Position numbers and translations under genes: made by a program. This document shows positions 7,195-15,446 of a stretch of 35,000 nt of DNA, one piece after another. The notes below the pieces were generated by a model. The model did not search any database, was not told where the DNA came from, and was given only the letters and a program-made list of their open reading frames with translations. Source of the DNA: Verrucomicrobiota bacterium (GTDB taxonomy: Bacteria > Verrucomicrobiota > Verrucomicrobiia > Limisphaerales > UBA8199); contig PSRM01000097.1 in the NCBI GenBank assembly GCA_003176045.1, positions 1-35,000 on the forward strand. The letters run 5' to 3'. How positions within the stretch are numbered: position 1 is the first letter of the stretch; every line of letters starts with the position of its first letter.

Positions 7195-7550
7195 GACGTG
7201 ATGTGTGAACTGTGAACCGTGAAAACGTGATCCGCCTTCGCTCGGAGCTACGGCGCGACGGGTGCGTGATTACGTGATGTAGCGGCCGATCGGGAGAGGC
7301 CCGAATCAAAGTTCCGAAATCCGAAGGCCGAAATCCGAAAGTTCAGAGCCTCGTTACTGTGTGAGAGCGCCAAGGAGATGACTGGGCTAGGGGTTTACAG
7401 GGCGTCGGAGCATGACACGTGAGGCATGTAGCGAGATTGGTTCCCAGCCTTCCTTAGCCATCCGGTTCACCGCCCAGGATTGTCCGGGGAGATCGGCTGC
7501 GAAACCCTGCCTGTCCTGGGATCGAGCCGAATGAAATAGACGCGCCCGGG
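7195..7550. other. Repeat-filled spacer with a decayed reading frame
   Basis: The spacer lies between the aldo/keto reductase and the end of cusA-like. It holds GTGAA-type repeats (7196-7230), a CCGCCTTCGCT...CTACGGCGCG element (7232-7257) related to that at 20513-20570, a double CCGAAATCCGAA repeat (7309-7339) and a partial arm of the 3783-3871 element (7342-7357). A possible gene remnant lies at 7387-7530. Confidence 0.6.
7387..7530 (-). pseudogene. Possible remnant of a small gene (DUF4177-like C-terminus)
   Basis: On the reverse strand one frame reads VNRMAKEGWEPISLHASRVM followed by LRRP and a stop. This resembles the (N/L)xLaxEGWExvsv...vLrR ending of small DUF4177-type proteins. The region upstream reads sensibly only in another frame (VYFIRLDPRTGRVSQPISPD), which suggests a frameshift in a decayed gene just downstream of the efflux operon. 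The call rests on pattern memory and is weak. Confidence 0.3.
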
Positions 7551-10500
7551 TTAAGACCGCAGCAGTGCTCGTTTCCGCCACAGGTAAAAGATCGCCGGAT
7601 AAACCAGCAGTTCCATGATGCTCGAGGTGACCACGCCCCCGATCATTGGCGTGGCGATGCGTTTCATGACGTCGGCGCCGGTTCCGTGGCTCCACAAGAT
7701 GGGCGCCAGGCCGCCGATGATAACGCAGGCAGTCATGGCTTTCGGACGCACGCGTTTGACTGCGCCGTGATAGATCGCGTCGCGCAAGTGGGAAAGATTG
7801 CTCATCAGGCCGCGCTTTTTCCAATCTTCATACGCAATATCGAGGTACAGCAGCATGACGACACCGGTTTCGGCATCAAGCCCGGCCAGAGCGATGATGC
7901 CGACCCAAACGGCCACGCTGAGGTTGTAATGCAGCAGGGCAAGCACTCCGATCGCACCGACAAGCGAGAACGGCACGGCGAGCATGACGATGGCGGTTTT
8001 GATGGCAGAGCGTGTGTTCAGGTAGATGATCAGGATGATGATCAGCAAGGTCAGGGGCACGACAATCATCAGCCGTTCCTGGGCGCGGATCATGTATTCG
8101 AATTGGCCGCTCCAAAAGATGTTGTATCCGCTGGGCAGCTTAATCATGCCGCTCGAGACGGCCTCGTTCACTGCGTGAATGGCCATTTCCACGTAGGTGC
8201 CCACGTCAATGCCTTGAACATCTACATAAATCCAGGCATTAGGCACGGCCCCTTCACTCTTTACGCCCATCGGAGCATGTACAGTGTCGATTTTGGCCAG
8301 TTGCCCCAAAGGAACCTGCGCGCCGGAAGGAGTCGGAATCGCAATGTCGCGTAATGTGCCCAGGTTCTCGCGGAAATCGCGGCTGTAACGCAGGTTGATG
8401 GCGTAGCGCTGGAGCCCCTCGACTGTTGTGGTCAGCGGCATTCCGCCGAGCGCTACCTCCAGCACGTCCTGAACGTCGCCGATTCTCAAGCCGTAACGCG
8501 CGATGGCGCTTCGGTCAATGTTGAACTGGATGTAATTGCCGCCCATGGTTCGCTCCGCAAAGGCGCTGAGCGTGCCGGGCACACCCTTGACCACAGCCTC
8601 CACTTCGGATGCGATGCGCTCCAGTTCGGCAAGGTTCGGCCCTGCGATTTTGATGCCCACGGGTGTCTTGATACCCGTGGCGAGCATGTCAATGCGCGTC
8701 TTGATGGGCATCGTCCAGGCATTGTTCAGTCCTGGGATTTGCACGGCGGCGTTCATGGCATCGGTCAGTTCGTCCGGTGTGCGGCGGCGATGCGCGATGA
8801 CTATGCCTCTGTCGTCCTTGATATCAACGGCGGGCCATTCCTCTTCCGGCTTGAGCATGATGGTGGTTTCGATCATGTCGAAGGGGGCGGGGTCCGTGGC
8901 GGTTTCCGCGCGCCCGATCTTGCCAAAGACATGCTGGACCTCCGGGAAGCGCCGGATGAGTCGGTCGGTAGTCTGAAGCACTTCGCGGGCTTTCGTGGGC
9001 GAAATTCCCGGGAAGGTGGTCGGCATGTAGAGCAGATCTCCTTCGTAGAGGGGTGGCATGAACTCCGAACCGATATTCTGGAACGGGAAGAATCTGCCTG
9101 CGCTTAAAGCCCATTGTTTTGCATTGCCATCCGGAAGATGATTCGCCACCAACTTGTTCCAAGGCAGAAAGACCCAGATGATCAGCGCGCCGGCCAGCGA
9201 GACCACGAGCCAGCGCCATTTTATCACGAAATCAATGGCCGGGTGGTATAGCCAGATGAGAAGGCGATTGATCGGATTCTTTTCTTCATGCGGAATGCGG
9301 CCTCGAATGAAGATACCCATCAGCACCGGCGCCAGCGTGATCGAGAGGACGGCGGCAGCGGCCATAGCATAGGTCTTGGTGAACGCCAGTGGTTTAAACA
9401 ATCGCCCTTCCTGGGCTTGCAACGTGAAGACCGGCAGAAACGAGACCGTGATCACCAGCAGGGAGTAGAAGAGCGTTGGACCCACCTCGATCGAGGCGTC
9501 GCGAATGATGTCCCAATGCGGCTTGCTCCCCTGGTCGCGCTCCAGGTGCTTGTGCGCGTTTTCGATCATGATGATGACCGCATCTACCATTGCGCCAATG
9601 GCAATAGCGATGCCGCCCAAGGACATGATATTCGAGCTGATCCCTTGGCCAAACATGACCAGGAACGAGGCGAGCACAGCGATTGGCAGAATGACAATGG
9701 CCACAAAGGCGCTCCGCAGGTGGGCCAAAAAGGCAATGCACACCAGCGCCACCACGATGCTTTCCTCGAGCAGCTTTTCCTCCAGGGTGTTGACGGCCCG
9801 ATTGATCAGAGCGGTGCGGTCATAAACGATGCTCGCACTGACATCGGCCGGCAGGCCTTTCATGGCGGTGTCGAGCTTCTTCTTCACGTCCATGATGACC
9901 TGTCGCGCGTTGGCCCCGTACCGGACAACGACAATGCCGCCCACGGTTTCGCCTTCGCCGTTCAGTTCGGCGATCCCTCGCCGCATGTCCGGGCCAAATT
10001 CCACGTTGGCCACCTGGCTCAGCAGGATCGGCACGCCGCCTTTTTCACCAGTACCGACCGCCACGTTCCGCAAATCGTCCAACTTCTCTACGTACCCGCG
10101 GACCCGGAGCATGAACTCTTTTTCCGAAAGCTCGATCGAACGGCCGCCCACCTCGCCATTGCTGCGCTGCACGGCCATGGCAACGTCAGAAATAGAAAGG
10201 TTGAAAGCGCGGAGCTTGGCGGGATCGACCGTGACCTGGTATTGCTTCACGAAACCGCCGACAGAAGCCACTTCCGAGACTCCTTCCACCGAAGCCAATT
10301 GATAGCGCAGGTACCAATCCTGCATAGAACGCAGTTCAGCCAGATCGCGATTGGTGGAGTTGACCGAATACATGAACGCCCAGCCTACTCCAGTGGCATC
10401 AGGCCCGAGCACCGGCGTCACGTTCTTCGGCAATTGCGACGCCAGGCCTCCCAGGTATTCCAGCACCCGGCTGCGCGCCCAATAGGGATCGGTGCCATCC

Positions 10501-10793
10501 TCGAAAATGATGTAGGCGAACGAGAAACCATAAAAAGAGTATCCGCGCACGACCTTGGCTTTGGGAACGGAAAGCATCTTGGTCGTGATCGGATAAGTGA
10601 CCTGGTCCTGCACGATTTGTGGGGCCTGACCGGGCCATTCTGTGTAAACGATGACCTGTACATCCGAGAGATCAGGGATGGCATCCAGCGGGATGTTCTT
10701 CACGGCGTAGACGCCGCCGAGGACAAGCGCGATTGTGCCCAGGAGGACGAGGAGCTTGTTGCGGAGCGAGAAGTCTATGATGCGCGGGAGCAT
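7551..10793 (-). CDS. cusA: CusA/CzcA-family heavy-metal RND efflux pump
   Basis: The 1080-aa inner-membrane protein is a proton-driven RND transporter of the heavy-metal-efflux (HME) group, exporting monovalent (Cu/Ag) or divalent (Zn/Co/Cd) cations through a CusCBA-type complex. Visible markers are the N-terminal helix (MLPRIIDFSLRNKLLVLLGT), the IPLDAIPDLSDVQV block, the helix 4 region GGIAIAIGAMVDAVIIMIEN, and the second helix set ending in WVGIIALAGLDAETGVVMLL. Asp residues in these helices are the proton relay. The second porter domain keeps MPIKTRIDMLATGIKTPVGI, common to CusA and CzcA. Length is as expected for the family. It is the last gene of the operon, 3' of the cusB-like gene. 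Whether it handles Cu/Ag or Zn/Co cannot be settled from sequence alone; the symbol marks family only. Confidence 0.93.
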   Translation of the reverse strand: MLPRIIDFSLRNKLLVLLGTIALVLGGVYAVKNIPLDAIPDLSDVQVIVYTEWPGQAPQIVQDQVTYPITTKMLSVPKAKVVRGYSFYGFSFAYIIFEDGTDPYWARSRVLEYLGGLASQLPKNVTPVLGPDATGVGWAFMYSVNSTNRDLAELRSMQDWYLRYQLASVEGVSEVASVGGFVKQYQVTVDPAKLRAFNLSISDVAMAVQRSNGEVGGRSIELSEKEFMLRVRGYVEKLDDLRNVAVGTGEKGGVPILLSQVANVEFGPDMRRGIAELNGEGETVGGIVVVRYGANARQVIMDVKKKLDTAMKGLPADVSASIVYDRTALINRAVNTLEEKLLEESIVVALVCIAFLAHLRSAFVAIVILPIAVLASFLVMFGQGISSNIMSLGGIAIAIGAMVDAVIIMIENAHKHLERDQGSKPHWDIIRDASIEVGPTLFYSLLVITVSFLPVFTLQAQEGRLFKPLAFTKTYAMAAAAVLSITLAPVLMGIFIRGRIPHEEKNPINRLLIWLYHPAIDFVIKWRWLVVSLAGALIIWVFLPWNKLVANHLPDGNAKQWALSAGRFFPFQNIGSEFMPPLYEGDLLYMPTTFPGISPTKAREVLQTTDRLIRRFPEVQHVFGKIGRAETATDPAPFDMIETTIMLKPEEEWPAVDIKDDRGIVIAHRRRTPDELTDAMNAAVQIPGLNNAWTMPIKTRIDMLATGIKTPVGIKIAGPNLAELERIASEVEAVVKGVPGTLSAFAERTMGGNYIQFNIDRSAIARYGLRIGDVQDVLEVALGGMPLTTTVEGLQRYAINLRYSRDFRENLGTLRDIAIPTPSGAQVPLGQLAKIDTVHAPMGVKSEGAVPNAWIYVDVQGIDVGTYVEMAIHAVNEAVSSGMIKLPSGYNIFWSGQFEYMIRAQERLMIVVPLTLLIIILIIYLNTRSAIKTAIVMLAVPFSLVGAIGVLALLHYNLSVAVWVGIIALAGLDAETGVVMLLYLDIAYEDWKKRGLMSNLSHLRDAIYHGAVKRVRPKAMTACVIIGGLAPILWSHGTGADVMKRIATPMIGGVVTSSIMELLVYPAIFYLWRKRALLRS

Positions 10794-10811
10794 GGTGGAG
10801 GGAGGGGAGCG

Positions 10812-11036
10812 TCAGGAGCGTGGAGCGTCAGAGCGTGCAGCTTGGTAACGCCTCTTCCGCCAGGCTTCTGCAATGTTTGTGCAGACCGAGCGAGACGAAC
10901 GCCGAATCTGATGAGTTAACCAGAATCTCTCCTCTGACGGCCACTTCCGGCTGAGCTCAAATATTTCCATCGCGGCATCGAATGCCAGCTTGTAAACCCG
11001 AAGATCCTTGTAATCAGCAACTCTCATATATTCCAT
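10812..11036 (-). pseudogene. Truncated four-helix-bundle protein (23S rRNA IVS-type)
   Basis: The frame reads ADYKDLRVYKLAFDAAMEIF and HQIRRSSRSVCTNIAEAWRK, the hallmarks of the four-helix-bundle (23S rRNA intervening-sequence, S23) family. These proteins are normally about 115-130 aa, but this one stops after 74 aa and lacks the last two helices (the usual ...AAExxxWLDFA block). The break coincides with GAGCGT-type low-complexity DNA at 10805-10845. The gene lies between cusB-like and cusA-like in the same orientation. It looks like a passenger inserted into the operon and then truncated. Confidence 0.75.
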
Positions 11037-11096
11037 TCTTTAGCTCTTGTTTAATCTTTCAATCTCTCCGGCAATTATCGATTTCCACGTCTTTAG

Positions 11097-11140
11097 CGCT
11101 CCAACGCTCCACGCTCCACGCTCCACGCTCCACACGCTCC
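11097..11140. repeat. CGCTCCA heptamer tandem array
   Basis: About six copies of the unit CGCTCCA(C/A) run up to the stop codon of the cusB-like gene. The reverse-complement motif (GGAGCGT) appears again at 10802-10830, on the other side of the truncated IVS-type gene. The two arrays thus bracket that insertion. Confidence 0.85.
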
Positions 11141-12823
11141 TCACGGCCCCTTCGGCGCTTCCATGACGGGAATCAACGTCATCGCGCACTTCGGGCATTT
11201 GCCGGGCTTGGCTTCGTGAACATCGCTATGTTCGGGCATCGGGCAGGTGTAATAGAGCAGCTTGCCGCCCGGCTGTAGCTTCTGCAGTGTTGCAGCCGAA
11301 ACCGGCACCAGCGTCATGCCGCATAGGGGACACTTGCCGGGGTGATCGTATTCGATGGAGACATGCTCCGGCATCGGGCAGATGTATTTGATCGTTGAAG
11401 GTGGAGCGTTGGTAGCGCTGAGCATGGGCACTACGCCACGCTCTCCAGGTTCTGACGTCCCTACGCTTTGTCCGGGTTTAAGCATCTTTAGAATCGCTTC
11501 CCTGAGTTGACTCTCAGAATCGAGCATGAACTGGCCCGATGTGACGACTCGCTCGCCTGCATTCAAGCCGCTGAGCACCTGGTAGAAATCGTCCTCGGCC
11601 TGGGGCCCGAGGGCCACGGTCCGCGGTTCGAATTTACCGCCTTCCAGAGCCACAAAAGCAGTGCATTTCTCCCCGCTTCGCAAAATGGCCATGTCCGGCA
11701 CGAGCAGAGCCGCAGGCTCCAGTTCTGAAACCACCTGGACGGTGGCGAACATTCCAGGTTTCAGAAAATACCCTGGATTATGGAACTCCATGCGGACGCG
11801 AGCAGTCCGGGTTTTCTCGTCCACGTTTGGGTAAATGTAGGTCACGCGTCCGCGGAACTCACGATCGGGCAGATAGGCCAGGGTGACCGTCGCCTCCTGT
11901 CCGAGTTTGATGTAGGCCACGTCCTGCTCGTAAATCTGGGCCTGGACCCAAACCAGGCCCAAATCCGCCAGCCGATACGTTTTCATACCCGCCTCCACCA
12001 TCTGGCCTTCCACTACGATTTTCTCGACGACGAACCCGTCCTGCGGCGAAACCATGCGCAGGGTCTTGCGCGGCTCTCGTGTCCGCTCCAGTTCTTTGAT
12101 TTGCTCATCGGAAACATCAAAGAACTTCAATTTGGTGAGCGCACTGGCTTTCAGGTCCGCCCCGCCCGGCACATTGGTCGCCTGGTCCAGAGCCAGCAGG
12201 TACTCCCTCTGCGCGCCATAAAGGTCGGGGGAATAGACCTCGAACAATGGGTCGCCCTTCATCAAGAGCTGGCCAGTGGCGTTCGCATAGAGCCGTTCGA
12301 CCCAGCCTTTGACTTTAGTAGTTACTTCTGCCAGGGTCGTTTCGTTGTAATCAATGACGCCTACCGTTCGAATCCTGCGGCGCAAAGGACCTCGGCCAAC
12401 GGTGGCCGTTCGAATCCCCATCTTTTGGATGGTTTCCGGGTCAATTGAGATAGTCGCCGATTCCGCCGCTGTGGCCTCACTTTCAAAAACAGGCACCATA
12501 TCCATGCCCATGCTGTCTTTGCCTGGAGTTTGGCGCACTTCGCCGGGCATCATGGTGGATTTGTAATATTTGATTTTGACCTCGGCATTGGTCGAAGCCG
12601 GGGGGCTTGGTGCGCCGGCCTGCTTGCGAATGGGCGTCAGCTTCATCCCGCAAATCGGGCAATCGCCCGGATGATCCTGCACAACTTGGGGATGCATGCC
12701 GCAGGTGTAGAAGGTTTTTTCCGCTGGTTGCCCGGAGGAGCTTTCGTTTCGACCGCAACCAGTTAACCACAGAGCAGCAAGCCCGGTGAGAATCCCACAC
12801 ACAAGTATCGCCTTACTGCACAT
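11141..12823 (-). CDS. cusB: CusB/CzcB-type membrane-fusion adaptor lipoprotein with several metal-binding modules
   Basis: The 560-aa periplasmic adaptor links the RND pump to the outer-membrane channel. ATG at 12823 gives a lipoprotein signal (MCSKAILVCGILTGLAALWL then TGC, Cys about 23). The longer upstream frame reads through a repeat element and is rejected. A heavy-metal-binding module follows at about 39-66 (YTCGMHPQVVQDHPGDCPIC), then a Cys-less relative (KYYKSTMMPGE, MGMDMVPVFE). The barrel-sandwich/lipoyl and beta-barrel domains fill the middle. Two further Cys modules close the protein: CPMPEH...GKCPLCGM (about 480-509) and CPMPEH...GKCPKCAM (about 524-555). Met-rich sites typical of Cu/Ag binding are present. 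C-terminal duplication of the module is unusual. Confidence 0.9.
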   Translation of the reverse strand: MCSKAILVCGILTGLAALWLTGCGRNESSSGQPAEKTFYTCGMHPQVVQDHPGDCPICGMKLTPIRKQAGAPSPPASTNAEVKIKYYKSTMMPGEVRQTPGKDSMGMDMVPVFESEATAAESATISIDPETIQKMGIRTATVGRGPLRRRIRTVGVIDYNETTLAEVTTKVKGWVERLYANATGQLLMKGDPLFEVYSPDLYGAQREYLLALDQATNVPGGADLKASALTKLKFFDVSDEQIKELERTREPRKTLRMVSPQDGFVVEKIVVEGQMVEAGMKTYRLADLGLVWVQAQIYEQDVAYIKLGQEATVTLAYLPDREFRGRVTYIYPNVDEKTRTARVRMEFHNPGYFLKPGMFATVQVVSELEPAALLVPDMAILRSGEKCTAFVALEGGKFEPRTVALGPQAEDDFYQVLSGLNAGERVVTSGQFMLDSESQLREAILKMLKPGQSVGTSEPGERGVVPMLSATNAPPSTIKYICPMPEHVSIEYDHPGKCPLCGMTLVPVSAATLQKLQPGGKLLYYTCPMPEHSDVHEAKPGKCPKCAMTLIPVMEAPKGP

Positions 12824-12843
12824 TCTTAGCGTGCGCAAAAACG

Positions 12844-12939
12844 AAAGCGCGGGAATGCCGCGCACTCCAAACGCTCCGCGCAGCAGGACGCACTCAGCTA
12901 CTCGCGAAGCGTTTGGAGCGCGGCGCATTCCGCCGCTTT
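12844..12939. repeat. Palindromic element of about 96 bp, copy 1
   Basis: Two imperfect 37-bp arms (12844-12880 and 12903-12939, about six mismatches) surround a 22-nt loop. The arms contain CACTCCAAACGCT and its complement AGCGTTTGGAG. A second copy with equal arm and loop lengths lies at 25212-25309 in opposite orientation. It occupies the spacer between the cusC-like and cusB-like genes, so it lies inside the operon transcript and would form a strong RNA hairpin. Confidence 0.85.
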
Positions 12940-13106
12940 GGATGGAGATTTCCGATTGCGGCCTCGTGAAGCACGGCGATTCGATGGTCGGGGCGCTGAA
13001 TCTGCCCGCAGACCTGGCGCCCGGGGAGGCTGCTCCCGAAATTGCTTCGCTCGTCATCTCTGGTTGATATCGGATTTTCATAAAGGAATTGTTTTCAGTA
13101 CAGCCA

Positions 13107-14522
13107 TTACATCCCACTGCCGCCGCTTTTCTTGGTGGCCGTTGAGGCCCCCATCTTCGATCCACCGCCTCCCATCGCTGCAGAAACCGGCGACATGCCC
13201 TGGATGATTAACGAAAGCTCGGCCAGAACGACCTCGCGTTGGGTGGATGCTTCCACCTTGTCCAGTTGCAGCGCCAGCAAAGTGCGCTCGCTGTCGAGCA
13301 GATTGAAAAAGTCAATCTGCCCCGCCAGGTAGGCCGACCGGGCAACCTCCAGGGACTGACGGGCCTTCGGCAAAAGCTGGTTGTTCAGGAGTTCCAAGTT
13401 GCGCATAGCTTCACGATACTGATAGGTGCGCTGGGCAAAATCCACCGCCAGGCTGATTTGCTCGGCCGAGAGTCGCGCCTCAGCAGCCCGCTTGTTGGCC
13501 TGGGCTTCGGCAATCTGCGCAGCGATCTTGTCGCGCCAGATGGGCAGCGTCATCGTGCCAGGGTTTCCAGGAAAGCGATACAGTGTCGGGTCCGTCTTGG
13601 CATCTCCCATGAAACCCAGGCTGAAGTCGGGCAGGCGCGATTTTCGCGCCAGCGCGATGGCGGCATCGGCGGCGCGAATGTCGGATTCCATCCCTTTGAG
13701 CCGTTGATTTTGCGCAAACGCCGTGTCCAGGAGTTGTTCCGAAGTCACGTCGAGCGAAGTAAATTCAATGTGCGTCGGCATTGGCGGAAAGGGATCGTCT
13801 GGCGTCATTCCCAAGGCGGCCTTGTACTCGGCCATTAGAGAGGTGTGCGAGTCTTCCAGGTTGGTGATTTCTGTGCGCAACCGGTCCGCCTCGATCTGTG
13901 TTCGAAGAACATCCTGCAGTGTCCCCTTGCCAACCTCGTTTTGCGCCCGAGCCAGCTTCTCCATATCGTCCAGGAGTCCAAGGATCTCCTGGTTGACGCG
14001 AATTCTCTCGAAAAGAAAATGGTGGTGGTAATACACGCGCTTCAGTTCGAAGGCGGTTTGAAGGACAGCGGATTTATAGGCAAAGTATTTGGCCTGGCTC
14101 TGGGCCTGCGCAATCGCGGCCCCTACCCGAAGTTTAGATGGCCAGGGAATGTTCCCCATCAATCCCGGCATGAGCGAGGTGATGGCGTTTTGCACATCCA
14201 TCTGAAAGGTGAATTGGGGATCGGGAAACGACCGGGCCTGGGTGATGCGTTGCACTGAGGCAATCCAGTCGTAATAAGCCGCCTCGATATTGGGATGCTT
14301 GAGCAACGCGTAGGCCAGGAAATTGCTCAGGCCCGACTCGGGCGTCAGGACCGGAAGAGCAGGCTTTTTATCATGGGGACGATATTCGGCGGCGACTTGT
14401 TTTACTTGTTCTCGGGCAGTCTTCTCCCCCTGCGTGGGAATGCCATTGCATCCGCTCAGGAGCAGACCCAAGGCAACCACACAGAGCACGGTGGCTGCGC
14501 AGATTCTCTGGGAGCTTTTCAT
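13107..14522 (-). CDS. cusC: CusC/TolC-type outer-membrane efflux lipoprotein
   Basis: The 471-aa product is the outer-membrane channel of the efflux system. ATG at 14522 gives a lipoprotein signal, MKSSQRICAATVLCVVALGL then LLSGC. Two OEP repeats follow, seen from long Ala/Gln/Leu helices (AIAQAQSQAKYFAYKSAVLQ; later AEARLSAEQISLAVDFAQRT) and the typical end AGQIDFFNLLDSERTLLALQ. The C-terminus has a short Gly/Ser/Lys/Met tail (MGGGGSKMGASTATKKSGGS). It is the second gene of the operon, 236 bp downstream of the Cys-rich gene. The symbol marks family, not metal specificity. Confidence 0.9.
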   Translation of the reverse strand: MKSSQRICAATVLCVVALGLLLSGCNGIPTQGEKTAREQVKQVAAEYRPHDKKPALPVLTPESGLSNFLAYALLKHPNIEAAYYDWIASVQRITQARSFPDPQFTFQMDVQNAITSLMPGLMGNIPWPSKLRVGAAIAQAQSQAKYFAYKSAVLQTAFELKRVYYHHHFLFERIRVNQEILGLLDDMEKLARAQNEVGKGTLQDVLRTQIEADRLRTEITNLEDSHTSLMAEYKAALGMTPDDPFPPMPTHIEFTSLDVTSEQLLDTAFAQNQRLKGMESDIRAADAAIALARKSRLPDFSLGFMGDAKTDPTLYRFPGNPGTMTLPIWRDKIAAQIAEAQANKRAAEARLSAEQISLAVDFAQRTYQYREAMRNLELLNNQLLPKARQSLEVARSAYLAGQIDFFNLLDSERTLLALQLDKVEASTQREVVLAELSLIIQGMSPVSAAMGGGGSKMGASTATKKSGGSGM

Positions 14523-14758
14523 ACAACAGGAGCCCGGTTGCTTACATTGATTAATACGCCGCAAGCTGCCTTTTCCCTCTGTGCGTTGGGCCTAAGGCGC
14601 TTGCCGATACTCTGGCCATAACTATGGGCTTGGCTGAGCCTCAAATTTTCATTTCTCAAAACATCTGCACACAATTGATCTGATGAAGGCGTGTTTGGGG
14701 CACACCGAATCCCTGGAAGACAAAACCAGGGCACACTACGGGCTTAGGAGGCCGAACC

Positions 14759-15133
14759 TCAGATCAGGTAGGAGCAATCCCGCTCGAAAAGCGGAACGGC
14801 TCCCAGGCGCAGAGAAGGCGCTGAGAAGACGGGAAGAGCGTAGAGCGAAGAGCGTGGGAGCGTAAAGAGAACACTGCCCGAAGTCGCAGCCTGCCAATCA
14901 GGCGGCCGGACGGTTTGTGAAGGCGCAGCAGGCGCGACCGGAGCGCTGTCGCGCCCACGTTTGGAACAGCAGGGACGGGTTGCACAGTCAGCGGGCTTGG
15001 ATTGGCAGCATTTGCAAACCGCAACACGGGCCGATGGTGAACATTTCTCCAGAGGCAAGCCTTGCGAGACAACAGCCACACCCAGCACGAGCGTCACCGC
15101 CGCAGCCACAATTCTCTGGACAAAAGTCATCAT
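14759..15133 (-). CDS. Small secreted Cys-rich protein heading the metal-efflux operon
   Basis: The 124-aa protein starts with a signal-like helix (MMTFVQRIVAAAVTLVLGVA, then VVSQGLPLEK). A compact Cys cluster follows at about residues 31-56: CSPSARVAVCKCCQSK, then DCATRPCCSK, seven Cys in 26 residues. The C-terminal half is Pro/Ser-rich without a clear fold. Position as first gene of the Cus-type operon plus the Cys cluster suggests a periplasmic metal-binding or metal-delivery role, in the way CusF serves CusCBA, though it has no CusF similarity. This is inference. Two adjacent ATG codons (15131 and 15128) are possible starts. Confidence 0.65.
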   Translation of the reverse strand: MMTFVQRIVAAAVTLVLGVAVVSQGLPLEKCSPSARVAVCKCCQSKPADCATRPCCSKRGRDSAPVAPAAPSQTVRPPDWQAATSGSVLFTLPRSSLYALPVFSAPSLRLGAVPLFERDCSYLI

Positions 15134-15154
15134 TTCAACTGTCCAACTGTTTTC

Positions 15155-15182
15155 ACTTTAGCATAAATCGCGCCTTTGTCAC
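15155..15182 (-). promoter_or_regulatory. Putative sigma70-type promoter for the metal-efflux operon
   Basis: On the reverse strand GTGACA (15177-15182) is followed after 16 bp by TAAAGT (15155-15160), preceded by TGC in the manner of an extended -10. The position, 22 bp upstream of the Cys-rich gene start, fits. The match is partial and no operator for a metal sensor is evident. Confidence 0.3.
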
Positions 15183-15239
15183 GGTTTTTGTAAGACATCC
15201 AAAGATTGCAAAAGGTTGTGGGAGAGGGTAGCATTTCCT

Positions 15240-15437
15240 ATGAGTCTTGAGCAATTGAAGCGCGAGGTAGCTGCCTTAACGAAAGAGCAGCAGGGCGAAT
15301 TGATTTCTTATGCGCTTCAGCTTCGTTATAGCGGCGATGCCGAATTTCGGAGTGAGGTCACCGAGCGCCTGAATGATTCGGATAAGTCTCACTGGCTAAC
15401 ACCCAAAGAGTTTGAGAGTCGTCTTGATCGGACTTGA
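15240..15437 (+). CDS. Antitoxin-like small protein (type II toxin-antitoxin)
   Basis: The 65-aa protein MSLEQLKREVAALTKEQQGE... contains two helices and an acidic C-terminal part with a conserved-looking WLTPKEFESRLDR end. Small size, charge and position directly before a RelE/ParE-like gene support an antitoxin role: neutralising the toxin and repressing the operon. ATG at 15240 has a purine-rich ribosome binding site (GGGAGAGGG) about 11 nt upstream. It is transcribed divergently from the metal-efflux operon. Confidence 0.65.
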   Translation: MSLEQLKREVAALTKEQQGELISYALQLRYSGDAEFRSEVTERLNDSDKSHWLTPKEFESRLDRT

Positions 15438-15446
15438 GAGGGGCCA

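Noticed and set aside
9288-10919. Long plus-strand open frame (543 codons) opposite cusA
   Set aside because: It is the antisense frame of the conserved CusA gene in GC-rich DNA, His/Asp/Gln-rich and without family motifs.
12824-13165. Upstream extension of cusB frame to 13165
   Set aside because: It reads through the 96-bp repeat element; a lipoprotein signal starts clearly at 12823.
15134-15239. Metal-responsive operator (CueR/CsoR-type palindrome) before the efflux operon
   Set aside because: No convincing dyad with the right spacing was found.
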